This document shows positions 31,030 to 38,599 of a stretch of DNA of 41,851 nt, one piece after another (position 1 is the stretch's first letter; each line of letters starts with the position of its first letter). A program made the position numbers and the translations under genes. Under the pieces are notes generated by a model. It ran no database searches and had not been told where the DNA came from. It worked only from the letters and a program-made list of their open reading frames with translations. Source of the stretch: JAZMZS01 sp045120955 (GTDB lineage: Bacteria; Bacillota; Clostridia; Oscillospirales; CAG-272); assembly GCA_045120955.1 (NCBI GenBank), contig JBGVFH010000077.1:1-41851 (forward strand), in the 5' to 3' direction.

Positions 31030-32313
31030 TTATAAGTTGTTTATTTTATCAAAGTTGAGCGTCAGCTTTGCCATATCCTCGAAAAATGCGGGGTATGACT
31101 TTTTGGTTGACTGCGCTCCGAGAATGGTTATTGCGTCGGCTGAAGCGGCACTTGCTATCGCCGCCGCCATAGCTATTCTGTGGTCGTTGCAGGAGTCGAC
31201 CGTGCCGCCGGATATGCCCGTGCCGTGTATGGTCATTGAGTCTTCTGCAGGCTCAGCCTCGCCGCCTATCGCTCCTATCATGTCGCAAACGCTCCTTATA
31301 CGGTCGCTCTCCTTTATCTTCAGCCTTTGTGCGCCCGTGATAGTCGTCTTTCCCATAGCACAAGCGGCGACCACCGCTATTGCGGGAACGAGGTCGGGTG
31401 TGTTTTTCACGTCTATCTCACAGCCGCAGAGAGATGCGGGGGAGATGCAGTATTTATCACCGCTGTGCTCTACACCTGCACCGAAGCGTGTGAGTATCTC
31501 GATTATTTTTTTGTCGGGCTGAAGCGACTCGGAGTTTAACCCCGTCACCGCAACGGGTGCTGAGCCTATAGCTCCGGCACACAGCCAAAATGCCGCATTC
31601 GACCAGTCGCCTTCAGCCTTTACTATGCTTTTTTGTGTGGTGTATCTGCCGCTGACCTCATATCTGACAAGCCCGTCTTCAACGCTTGAGTTGACCGTAA
31701 TGCCGAACTGCCGCATACACTCGACCGTCATGTCGATATATCCCGTGCTCTCGGGTGCCGTTGTGAGCTTTACCGTGCACTTGTCGGCAATTATCGGGCA
31801 GGCGAACAAAAGCCCGCTGATAAATTGGCTGGATACATTTGCCGCGATCGAAAACTCCTTTGCACGCAACACTCCGCTCATGCACAGCGGGTTTGACCCT
31901 TGCTCGGACATGGTGATACCGTTCTCTGATAAAATCTCATACAGCGGAGAGAGCGGTCTGCTCGGCAGCCGTCCGTGCATATTAAAGCGTGTGTCAGCAC
32001 CGAGCGCCGCCGCAACGGGCAAAAGAAAGCGCAGGGTCGAGCCTGACTCGCCGCAATCGAGCACAGCTTCGCTCTTGCGTGCACGCTTGTCTATCGGTAT
32101 GACCTCGTAGCCTTGCTCTGTGCGTCTGATGTCTGCTCCGAGTGCACGCATACACGATGCGGTAGCCTCGATATCCTCAGAGCTTGCGGGGCAGATGATA
32201 CTGCACGGCTTGTCCGAGAGGGAAGCGCAGATGAGCAATCGGTGCGCATGGCTCTTTGACGGTATTGCCTCGATAGCTCCGCAGAGCACCGAGGGGTTGA
32301 GTGTAATATCCAT
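31030..32313 (-). CDS. aroA: 3-phosphoshikimate 1-carboxyvinyltransferase (EPSP synthase)
   Basis: It joins PEP to shikimate-3-phosphate. The 427 residues show both globular halves: PSKSHAHRLLICASL near the N-terminus (PEP/S3P lysine and arginine), DCGESGSTLRFLLP for the usual LGNAGTAMRPL segment, GRLPSRPLSPL, SSQFISGLLFA, EGDWSNAAFWL, TPDLVPAIAV with the catalytic Asp, KESDRI and NDHRIAMA. Relative to E. coli, the Gly96 equivalent is kept while the Thr97 and Pro101 equivalents are Ser and Phe. AAGGAAG lies 7 nt before the ATG. It is 25 nt after aroB in the operon. Confidence 0.96.
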   Translation of the reverse strand: MDITLNPSVLCGAIEAIPSKSHAHRLLICASLSDKPCSIICPASSEDIEATASCMRALGADIRRTEQGYEVIPIDKRARKSEAVLDCGESGSTLRFLLPVAAALGADTRFNMHGRLPSRPLSPLYEILSENGITMSEQGSNPLCMSGVLRAKEFSIAANVSSQFISGLLFACPIIADKCTVKLTTAPESTGYIDMTVECMRQFGITVNSSVEDGLVRYEVSGRYTTQKSIVKAEGDWSNAAFWLCAGAIGSAPVAVTGLNSESLQPDKKIIEILTRFGAGVEHSGDKYCISPASLCGCEIDVKNTPDLVPAIAVVAACAMGKTTITGAQRLKIKESDRIRSVCDMIGAIGGEAEPAEDSMTIHGTGISGGTVDSCNDHRIAMAAAIASAASADAITILGAQSTKKSYPAFFEDMAKLTLNFDKINNL

Positions 32314-32338
32314 GTTATTTCTTCCTTGTTATTCTATA

Positions 32339-33400
32339 TCATTTTTCCGTGCCGAGAACAAAGACCTGCTTTACCTTTTCAAACGGGGTTTTTTGCACGT
32401 CGCAGCTTCCGACACCCGTACACATGACCAGACTGATGCCGCTGCTTTCACGCTTTTTATCCGAAAGTGCGTGCTCGTATATCGTCTGTGCGTCATATTC
32501 ACATTCAAGAGGCAGGCTGTAGTCGGAAAGTATGCCGCACAACGTCCGGTATGCATCTGCTCCGCACAGCCCGAGCTTTACGCTTGCCCGTGTGATTATA
32601 GCCATGCCGATTGCGACGGCTCTGCCGTGAGAAATGTTAAAACAGCTCTCCGCCTCAATGGAATGTGCGGCTGTGTGACCGAAGTTGAGTATGGCACGGA
32701 TGCCCGTGTCACGCTCGTCCTCGAGCACCACGTCACGCTTGATGCTGACACAGCGGCGTATCACTTCGATTATGTTTTTCTTTGCCGTGCCGCCCTTTAT
32801 GATGTCGAGCAGAGACGCATCTCTGATCATAGCGTACTTGATGACCTCAGCCATCCCGTCCGAAAAATATTCCTCGGGCAGGGTATCGAGCAGGGTAGGG
32901 TCGCATATTACCGCCGACGGCTGCCAAAAAGCACCAACCAGATTTTTGCCTGCGCTGATGTCTATCGCCGTCTTTCCTCCCACAGACGAATCCGTTGCGG
33001 CAAGAAGTGTTGTCGGTATCTGAACAAAGCGTATGCCCCTCTGATAGGTAGCCGCCGCAAATCCCGAAAGGTCGCCCACGACACCGCCGCCGAGAGCAAA
33101 TATCACGTCGCTTCTGTCAAAGTGCATTTGTGCGAGCGTGTCGAGCAGAGCAAGGTAGGTCTGTGCGCACTTTGACTGCTCACCGTGCTCGAAAACAAAC
33201 TCATAGCACTCGTACCCTCCCTGTGTGAGAGCGGCTTTGAGCGTAGTCATGTACAGCGCCGCTACAGTATCGTCGGATACTATCATCGCCTTTTTCCCGA
33301 AGCCCAGCCCCGACACCAGCTCTGCGGTCCTTGACAGCAGACCGTTTCCTATATATATATCGTAGCTTCTTGATGCGTCTATATGTACCGTTTTCATCAT
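32339..33400 (-). CDS. aroB: 3-dehydroquinate synthase
   Basis: It closes DAHP into 3-dehydroquinate using NAD and zinc, step two of the shikimate pathway. The 353 residues contain EHGEQSK, the NAD-binding ALGGGVVGDLSGFAAATYQRGI, PTTLLAATDSSVGGKTAID, KNLVGAF, and the zinc ligands in GMAEVIKYA (Glu), NFGHTAAHSIE (His) and ISHGRAVAIGM (His). Its start overlaps the tyrA stop as ATGA, so translation is coupled; a second ATG directly follows and could be used instead. DAHP synthase, step one, is not in the window. Confidence 0.97.
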   Translation of the reverse strand: MMKTVHIDASRSYDIYIGNGLLSRTAELVSGLGFGKKAMIVSDDTVAALYMTTLKAALTQGGYECYEFVFEHGEQSKCAQTYLALLDTLAQMHFDRSDVIFALGGGVVGDLSGFAAATYQRGIRFVQIPTTLLAATDSSVGGKTAIDISAGKNLVGAFWQPSAVICDPTLLDTLPEEYFSDGMAEVIKYAMIRDASLLDIIKGGTAKKNIIEVIRRCVSIKRDVVLEDERDTGIRAILNFGHTAAHSIEAESCFNISHGRAVAIGMAIITRASVKLGLCGADAYRTLCGILSDYSLPLECEYDAQTIYEHALSDKKRESSGISLVMCTGVGSCDVQKTPFEKVKQVFVLGTEK

Positions 33401-34227
33401 TTGTCCGATTTTTCCTTTGCTATTCTTCCGTCACGCAGCAGTGTGCGCATCCCCTCAACGTCTCCCTCTGCGAGTGCGTTGCGGTATTTTTTCATTTCTT
33501 CAATAAATATGTCCATCTCCTTGAGCAGCGGCTCGCTGTTTGAGAAAAACAGCTCTGTCCACATATCCTCGTTGAGCTTTGCTACTCTGGTCAGATCCTT
33601 GTAGGAGCCTGCGCTGTAACCTCTGTGCATGCTTGAGCTGGGACTTTTTATGTATGCGCTCGAAACGACGTGCGCCATCTGCGAGGTGTACGCTATCATA
33701 GCATCATGGTTTTTTGCATTGGTGATGGTTATTCTGCCGAACTCACACGGAGAGAGCAGGTCCTTTACGTGTTCGAGCATCTCGAACTCCGCAGACTCGG
33801 GGGGAACGATTATCATAGACGAGCCCTTGAAAAGGTTGTCTCTTGAATATTTAAAACCGCTGAACTGCAAGCCCGCCATGGGATGTCCGCCTATGTAGGT
33901 AAAGCCGTGCTGTTCTGCCGCCGCAAAGCACTCGGGGCATACGCTGCCCTTGACTCCGCACAGGTCTATGACGTATGTGTTTTCACCGAAATTATCCGCA
34001 TTGGAGAGTATAAAATCGACCGCCGCACGGGGGTACAGCGCTACGAGCATCAGATCAAGCTCACCCATTATCTCCTTTGTCAGCTCGCCGCATACAGCTC
34101 CGCATTCAAGTGCCGCTTTCATGACCTCCTCGGACTTGTCCGTGCCGTACACCTCTGAACCTTTTGCCGAGTATGCTTTGGCAAAAGAACCTCCGATGAG
34201 TCCGAGTCCAACTATTCCAACCTTCAT
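33397..34227 (-). CDS. tyrA: Prephenate dehydrogenase
   Basis: It oxidatively decarboxylates prephenate to 4-hydroxyphenylpyruvate, the route to tyrosine. The 276 residues have the NAD-binding GLGLIGGSFAKAY at the N-terminus, VIDLCGVKGSV, the substrate segment YIGGHPMAGLQFSGF with the catalytic-type His, and a helical C-terminal dimer domain (MIAYTSQMAHVVSSAY, GYSAGSYKDLTRVA). No ACT domain is attached, so control is likely at the leader. It is the first structural gene after the attenuator. AAGGA is 5 nt before the ATG. A seven-codon upstream frame overlaps the start (34224-34244). Confidence 0.95.
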   Translation of the reverse strand: MKVGIVGLGLIGGSFAKAYSAKGSEVYGTDKSEEVMKAALECGAVCGELTKEIMGELDLMLVALYPRAAVDFILSNADNFGENTYVIDLCGVKGSVCPECFAAAEQHGFTYIGGHPMAGLQFSGFKYSRDNLFKGSSMIIVPPESAEFEMLEHVKDLLSPCEFGRITITNAKNHDAMIAYTSQMAHVVSSAYIKSPSSSMHRGYSAGSYKDLTRVAKLNEDMWTELFFSNSEPLLKEMDIFIEEMKKYRNALAEGDVEGMRTLLRDGRIAKEKSDK

Positions 34228-34244
34228 TTTTGTCCTTGGCGCAT
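34224..34244 (-). CDS. Six-residue upstream frame overlapping tyrA
   Basis: ATG at 34244 is preceded by AAGGAG with 9-nt spacing. It encodes MRQGQK and its TGA shares bases with the tyrA ATG (ATGA). The palindrome GGCGC-ATCAT-GCGCC surrounds its start codon. It may couple tyrA translation to an upstream ribosome, or be a chance frame. Confidence 0.3.
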   Translation of the reverse strand: MRQGQK

Positions 34245-34310
34245 GATGCGCCTCTCCTTTTTATTCTTGTGTTTTTTCAGCGCTGAATAAGTATATACGC
34301 CGCACACTTG

Positions 34311-34353
34311 AAAAAACCAAAAAACGGCTGTGCAGCGTTTACTGCACAGCCGT
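34311..34353 (-). terminator. Attenuator terminator ahead of tyrA
   Basis: On the minus strand ACGGCTGTGCAG (34353-34342) pairs perfectly with CTGCACAGCCGT (34335-34324). It has a 6-nt loop and is followed by TTTTTTGGTTTTTT. It lies after the leader peptide and 84 nt before tyrA, between promoter and first gene, so it must be passed for operon expression. Confidence 0.93.
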
Positions 34354-34481
34354 ATAAAAAATCAATTTATGCGGACTGTTTGTCTTTTGCAGCAAAAAAC
34401 GCTTTTACTTATCCTGAGAGGTAAAGTAAAAGTAATAATAGTAGTAAGCAAAAGACTTGACTGTCATAATATACTCCGCAT
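34334..34481 (-). promoter_or_regulatory. Tyr/Phe attenuator: competing leader stem-loops
   Basis: Pairings on the minus-strand RNA. Segment 1, GTCTTTTGC in leader codons 4-7 (34456-34448), pairs with GCAAAAGAC after the leader stop (34390-34382), and ATGCGGA at the leader ribosome site (34481-34475) pairs with TCCGCAT (34375-34369). The antiterminator is AGCGTTT..CTGC (34403-34397 and 34392-34389) with GCAG-T-AAACGCT (34345-34342 and 34340-34334), which takes the tip of the terminator stem. The 1:2 and 2:3 pairings share GC at 34389-34390, so they exclude each other, as in trp-type attenuators. A ribosome stalled on the Tyr codons covers segment 1 and frees the antiterminator. Confidence 0.8.
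34405..34467 (-). CDS. Leader peptide of the aromatic amino acid operon
   Basis: A 20-codon frame starts at ATG 34467 with GGAG 6 nt upstream and ends at TAA 34405. Residues 8-12 are all Tyr, followed by Phe13, Tyr14 and Phe15, with another Phe at 6; both TAC and TAT codons are used. Eight consecutive aromatic residues in a 20-residue peptide are very unlikely by chance. The position (about 46 nt after the predicted transcription start, about 50 nt before a terminator, upstream of tyrA and pheA) is that of an attenuation leader peptide. It senses Tyr and probably Phe tRNA charging. The product itself likely has no other function. Confidence 0.88.
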   Translation of the reverse strand: MTVKSFAYYYYYFYFTSQDK

Positions 34482-34519
34482 TTATGCAGAAAAACTGCAT
34501 TAAAATTCATCTACCTTGT

Positions 34520-34548
34520 ATTGTAACACCAAAAATATGCCTTGTCAA
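34520..34548 (-). promoter_or_regulatory. Sigma-A promoter of the aromatic amino acid operon
   Basis: Minus strand TTGACA (34548-34543), 17-nt spacer, TACAAT (34525-34520). The predicted start is near 34513, giving a leader of about 286 nt before tyrA. Confidence 0.85.
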
Positions 34549-34588
34549 TAGAAATAAGCAAGGTTTTTTGTTTTTCGCACTGTCCGCT

Positions 34589-36109
34589 CTATGCACGTGC
34601 CAGACTGCGGGCAAGAGCAAGTGCGTCCGCCTCGGTTATGCTCGAGTCTCCGTTTATATCTGCGTTGCGAAGCTCAATACCCGTGTCCTTCCAGCCGGAA
34701 AGAAAACGAAGGAGCAGAGCGAGGTCGCAGTTTGTTATTTTTCCGTCGCCGTCTGTATCCATCAACAGACCGCTTTGCTCTTGCGTCTGCACCTGAACCT
34801 TAAAGCTGTAAAGCGTGCCGGAGGCGAGGTCATTTGGGCTGTCTGCGAAAAGATAGCAGATCGTTTCGCCGTCGCTGTACATTCCGTAGACCGACTGTGC
34901 GCTCCCCGCAGCACATTCTATCGTATACAGCAGATTTGTTTTAGCGGTGCCGATATCATACTCGTATATAAACACGCATCCGCTGTTTTTTTGCTGTGCC
35001 GAGTAGTAGAGCTTGCCGCCGTAACCGCAAAAGCCTGATTGTACCTTTGGATAAGATGAGTTTTCTCCGTGAACATATGCCGTTGAGTCGATATAAAAGA
35101 GAGCTGTTGCGGTGTTTGTCTCTGTGTCATATCGCTTTATATAAGAGTCCGCCTCGTCGAGATAATATATACCCGTTGAGTGCACATGAGTCGGACGTAC
35201 CAGCTCCTTGAAAAAAGCGTTGTCGTACTTCGAGCTAAAGCTATGCTCTTTTCTGTCGGCATACACCCAATCGCTGTGACCCGTTGCCGCAATGGCATCG
35301 GGGGAGCAGAGGAAGTTGTTGTGATAAACACGCCCCTTTATATCCGAGCCGTTGACGAGCGGATCGTCCCATGTCAGATCGGCATGGTACCATGCACCGT
35401 CTATTTCGATAACGCTCCATACATGGCTCATGGTATTAGACACGGCTGCGGTGTTGTTTATACCAAGCCTGTTTAATATATCGGCATAAAGAAGAGTGTA
35501 CGCTTGACATACCCCGCTTTTCTGCTTTAACATTCCGTAGGCATCCGCAATAGACAATGTAGCTGAGTCGTATGCAAAATTCGACACGATGTAATCGTGA
35601 TAAAACAGCGCAGTCTCAAGCTCGCTCCAATCCTTCGATGCCATGGCAGTCAGCTTCGCTATCATCTGCTCGTATTCCGTCCTTGCCTCGCTCAGCGCCG
35701 TGCCCGTGTGGGTGTAGGCGGGCTTTAGCACATACACCGAACCGTCAGAGGTATATGAATACCCGTATTCTCTGCTCAGATAAAAAATATCGGGACGCTC
35801 GTATATTATCTCCAGCATCAGATCCGACAGCTCCGATACGCTCACTCTGTAGCCGTGCTCATACACGGCTATCTCCTCGCTTGCCGTCTCGAGCTGCGAG
35901 ATAATATAGTTCTTTGCGCTGTCAGTGCTGCTCTGTGCCGATAAATAAAGCTCGGGCAGCCGTGCGCTCGCTTCCTCTGTCGGCTCTGCAAGCTCTGCCG
36001 CCGCTTCGGATGCGCCGACGGGCTGTGCCGCAGGTGCGGATGTCGGCAAAAGTATAGTAACAGCCGAGAGCAAAAGCGCCGCAATTAACATATATCCGTT
36101 TCTTTTCAT
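34589..36109 (-). CDS. Secreted transglutaminase-like protein with C-terminal dockerin
   Basis: The 506-codon frame from ATG 36109 encodes about 506 residues beginning with a signal peptide (MKRNGYMLIAALLLSAV..APAAQ). A transglutaminase-like domain follows, with a probable triad of Cys201 (KSGVCQAY), His229 (SHVWSVIEIDGAWYHADLTW) and Asp244. A region of about 180 residues looks like repeated beta strands with Tyr motifs (GIYYLDEADSYIKRYD, KLYYSAQQKNSG). The last 55 or so residues are a type I dockerin: DTDGDGKITNCDLALLLRFLSG and ADINGDSSITEADALALARSL, each with a calcium loop. It should be exported and docked on a cohesin protein. GGAG is 7 nt before this ATG; the frame is open further upstream but lacks a signal peptide. 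Its promoter is at 36168-36196. Confidence 0.9.
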   Translation of the reverse strand: MKRNGYMLIAALLLSAVTILLPTSAPAAQPVGASEAAAELAEPTEEASARLPELYLSAQSSTDSAKNYIISQLETASEEIAVYEHGYRVSVSELSDLMLEIIYERPDIFYLSREYGYSYTSDGSVYVLKPAYTHTGTALSEARTEYEQMIAKLTAMASKDWSELETALFYHDYIVSNFAYDSATLSIADAYGMLKQKSGVCQAYTLLYADILNRLGINNTAAVSNTMSHVWSVIEIDGAWYHADLTWDDPLVNGSDIKGRVYHNNFLCSPDAIAATGHSDWVYADRKEHSFSSKYDNAFFKELVRPTHVHSTGIYYLDEADSYIKRYDTETNTATALFYIDSTAYVHGENSSYPKVQSGFCGYGGKLYYSAQQKNSGCVFIYEYDIGTAKTNLLYTIECAAGSAQSVYGMYSDGETICYLFADSPNDLASGTLYSFKVQVQTQEQSGLLMDTDGDGKITNCDLALLLRFLSGWKDTGIELRNADINGDSSITEADALALARSLARA

Positions 36110-36167
36110 AAAAACGCTCCGTGATGTTATTTTTCTAAAAAAACCGTCATAAAAAGCCACTGACAAA

Positions 36168-36196
36168 AGTATACTCCTTCCGCCGCCGTTTGTCAA
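36168..36196 (-). promoter_or_regulatory. Sigma-A promoter of the transglutaminase-dockerin gene
   Basis: Minus strand TTGACA (36196-36191), 17-nt spacer, TATACT (36173-36168), about 60 nt before the ATG. An upstream in-frame ATG at 36241 precedes this promoter, supporting the shorter start. Confidence 0.8.
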
Positions 36197-36305
36197 GCGC
36201 ACGGAATTTTCATATATCCGTGCCGGCCGCAAAAAACACACGCATATGAAAAAACATTGACCTTTCCGATGCCTACCTATTTTTATATAATAGGCAACAG
36301 AATTA

Positions 36306-36334
36306 TTGACAAATTATAGTTGATGTTGTATAAT
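36306..36334 (+). promoter_or_regulatory. Consensus sigma-A promoter of asnS
   Basis: TTGACA (36306-36311), 17-nt spacer, TATAAT (36329-36334), an exact consensus match. The leader to asnS is about 75 nt with no T-box elements. Confidence 0.88.
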
Positions 36335-36416
36335 GATGGGTATATAAAAGCATATCAAAGGCAAACCAAGAGCAAAATAATACAGGCTACAATTTACTGT
36401 AAAAGGACACGATATA

Positions 36417-37811
36417 ATGAAAAGAGAACTTATTAGAAATCTTTATGCCGATATGAGCGCATACGACTCAAAGACCGTAGTGCTCGGCGGTTGGGCAAGA
36501 AGCATCCGAGACAGCCGTGCGTTCGGCTTTATAGATCTCAACGACGGCAGCTGCTTTAAGGGATGTCAGGTAGTTTTCGAGAGAGAAAAAATAGACAACT
36601 ACGACGAGATAGCAAAGCTCAATGTAGGCGCATCCGTTGTGGTTACGGGTACGGTAGTGCTTACCCCCGAGAACAAACAGCCCTTTGAGATAAAGGCTGA
36701 GTCGGTAGAGATAGAGGGAACCTCCACCCCCGACTACCCCCTGCAGAAGAAGAGACACACGGTAGAGTACCTGCGTGAGCAGGCATATTTGCGCCCGAGA
36801 ACAAATTTGTTCTCAGCCGTTTTCAGAGTAAGAAGCGAGGTCGCATATGCCATTCACACATTTTTCCATAACAGGGGCTTTGTATACGTTCACACACCCA
36901 TCATCACGGGCAGTGACTGCGAGGGTGCGGGCGAGATGTTCAGGATAACCACGCTTGATATGGACAATCCCCCCCGCAAGGAAAACGGCGAGATAGATTG
37001 GTCAGCGGATTTCTTCGGCAAGAGCACCAACCTTACGGTTTCGGGACAGCTTGAGGGCGAGACATACGCTATGGCATTCGGCAATATCTATACCTTCGGT
37101 CCGACCTTCCGTGCGGAGAACTCAAACACCGCACGCCATGCGGCAGAATTCTGGATGATAGAGCCCGAGATCGCATTTGCCGACCTTGACGATAACATGA
37201 ACCTTGCGTGGGATATGATAAAGTATATTATCAACCACGTTCTCGAAAACTGCAAGCAGGAGCTTGAGTTCTTTAACAGCTTTGTTGACAAGGGACTGCT
37301 CGAGAGACTCAATGCCCTTGCACAGGCTGACTTCGTAAAGGTGACATACACAGAGGCTGTGGAGCTGCTCAAAAAATCAGGTGCAGACTTCAAGTATCCG
37401 GTAGAGTGGGGAATGGATCTGCAGACAGAGCATGAGAGATATCTCACCGAGCAAATATACAAAAAGCCCGTGTTCGTCGTAGATTATCCAAAGCAAATAA
37501 AGTCCTTCTACATGAGACTCAACGACGACCAAAAGACGGTTGCGGCAATGGACCTGCTCGTTCCGGGTGTCGGAGAGATAATAGGCGGAAGCCAAAGAGA
37601 AGAGCGTGTTGATGTACTTCTTTCAAGAATGAAGGAGTGCGGTCTGCGTGAAGAGGACTATTGGTGGTATGTAAATCTTCGCCGCTACGGCGGAACAAAG
37701 CATGCAGGCTACGGTCTCGGCTTTGAGAGAATTATAATGTATCTGACGGGAGTGTCAAACATCCGTGACGTTATCCCGTACCCCAGAACGGTCGGCAACG
37801 CAGAATATTGA
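36417..37811 (+). CDS. asnS: Asparaginyl-tRNA synthetase
   Basis: This class IIb synthetase of 464 residues charges tRNA-Asn. The N-terminal OB fold (about 1-115, VVLGGWARSIRDSRAFGFIDLNDGS) binds the anticodon. The catalytic core has motif 1 (FFHNRGFVYVHTPIITGSDCEGAGEMF), motif 2 (FGPTFRAENSNTARHAAEFWMIEPEIAF) and motif 3 (GYGLGFERIIMYLTG). AsnRS rather than AspRS is indicated by the short core without the bacterial AspRS insertion and by SDCEGAGE. AAGGA lies about 9 nt upstream of the ATG. It is transcribed alone from the promoter at 36306. Confidence 0.96.
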   Translation: MKRELIRNLYADMSAYDSKTVVLGGWARSIRDSRAFGFIDLNDGSCFKGCQVVFEREKIDNYDEIAKLNVGASVVVTGTVVLTPENKQPFEIKAESVEIEGTSTPDYPLQKKRHTVEYLREQAYLRPRTNLFSAVFRVRSEVAYAIHTFFHNRGFVYVHTPIITGSDCEGAGEMFRITTLDMDNPPRKENGEIDWSADFFGKSTNLTVSGQLEGETYAMAFGNIYTFGPTFRAENSNTARHAAEFWMIEPEIAFADLDDNMNLAWDMIKYIINHVLENCKQELEFFNSFVDKGLLERLNALAQADFVKVTYTEAVELLKKSGADFKYPVEWGMDLQTEHERYLTEQIYKKPVFVVDYPKQIKSFYMRLNDDQKTVAAMDLLVPGVGEIIGGSQREERVDVLLSRMKECGLREEDYWWYVNLRRYGGTKHAGYGLGFERIIMYLTGVSNIRDVIPYPRTVGNAEY

Positions 37812-37863
37812 TCTTTTGTTTCGAAAAAGAGTTCTTACAGGGTGAGCTTGAGACGGGTTTTAT

Positions 37864-37894
37864 GGTGAGACGCCTTGAAAAGAGGCGTCTCACC
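37864..37894 (+). terminator. Hairpin after asnS, possible terminator
   Basis: GGTGAGACGCCT (37864-37875) pairs perfectly with AGGCGTCTCACC (37883-37894). A T tract does not follow at once; TCTTTTTCGG comes 16 nt later and may complete a second weak hairpin (GAACC..GGTTC). Confidence 0.5.
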
Positions 37895-37949
37895 GAACCT
37901 AAGAAACAAATCTTTTTCGGTTCAATTTTAGGATATTTTGTTTTTTCTC

Positions 37950-37978
37950 TTGACAAGCGGCATAAGTTTTGCTATAAT
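37950..37978 (+). promoter_or_regulatory. Consensus sigma-A promoter of the tRNA-Thr gene
   Basis: TTGACA (37950-37955), 17-nt spacer, TATAAT (37973-37978), ending 15 nt before the tRNA. Confidence 0.88.
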
Positions 37979-37993
37979 AATCTTCGCTGTGAT

Positions 37994-38069
<76 letters not shown>

Positions 38070-38075
38070 CAAACA

Positions 38076-38106
38076 AAATCCGTTCTCGAAAGAGGGCGGA
38101 TTTTTG
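38076..38106 (+). terminator. Terminator of the tRNA-Thr gene
   Basis: AAATCCGTTCTC (38076-38087) and GAGGGCGGATTT (38092-38103) form a 12-bp stem with two G-T pairs and a GAAA loop, followed by TTTTTG overlapping the stem end. Confidence 0.88.
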
Positions 38107-38108
38107 TT

Positions 38109-38240
38109 TGTATTATTCATTTTTCATTTTTCAATATTCATCATTCATTGTTCATTAAAAGAACGGATTTTCGAATGAATAATGAAAAATGAAGTCGCTT
38201 CGCTGATGAATAATGAATAATTATTGCGGCTACGCCGCTT
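38109..38240. repeat. AT-rich inverted repeat (ATTCATT / AATGAAT type), MITE-like
   Basis: The left part is a series of ATTATTCATT, TTTTTCATT and CATTGTTCATT words. The right part, after GAACGGATTTTCG, mirrors them (AATGAATAATGAAAAATGAAG, GATGAATAATGAATAATTATT). The right part also holds a small GTCGCTTCGC block, and the element ends with the hairpin GCGGC-TAC-GCCGC-TTTT. It resembles small non-autonomous repeats common in Clostridia, but only one copy is in the window. Confidence 0.6.
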
Positions 38241-38599
38241 TTGTGTTATAATTGATCAAATTAAAACTGCAAAAGAAATTATATTTTCAATGCTGTTCTT
38301 TGCTTTCATAGTTATTATTTTTGCTTGTATTTTTTATAATAACACCGATTGAGTATTGTAAATATAAAAGTACCCGAGACTATAAAGATACACACGAAAA
38401 ATACTCATGGCTTTTTGCGAGGCGCATAAACGCACGGAAAAAATCGTGTTTTTGTTTTATTGATAAGATACCTGTTGCGAGTTTGAGCACATAGCTCTTT
38501 GATAGGGGAAATTGGGCGGGTTTGCATATTGACACCCTCATTTTTTTATGGTAATGTGGACTTAGTAAATTTGAGACAGAACCATAAAGGAGGATTTTG
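38241..38599. other. AT-rich spacer without a recognised gene
   Basis: The stretch has several AT-rich promoter-like words, including TTGACA at 38529-38534 followed 17 nt later by a poor TAATGT. A 40-codon minus-strand frame (38405-38527) has GAGG 8 nt before its ATG but resembles nothing I know. No RNA gene is recognised. Confidence 0.35.

Noticed and set aside
34228..34520. Possible T-box riboswitch ahead of tyrA
   Set aside because: No AGGGTGG-type antiterminator sequence and no specifier stem is visible; the leader peptide model explains the region better.
36110..36241. 44-codon upstream extension of the transglutaminase-dockerin protein
   Set aside because: It would place the promoter inside the gene and remove the N-terminal signal peptide; the ATG at 36109 has a good ribosome site.
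38405..38527. A 40-codon basic frame on the minus strand with GAGG 8 nt before its ATG
   Set aside because: No recognisable similarity, no clear promoter or terminator, and AT-rich context; kept only as a note.
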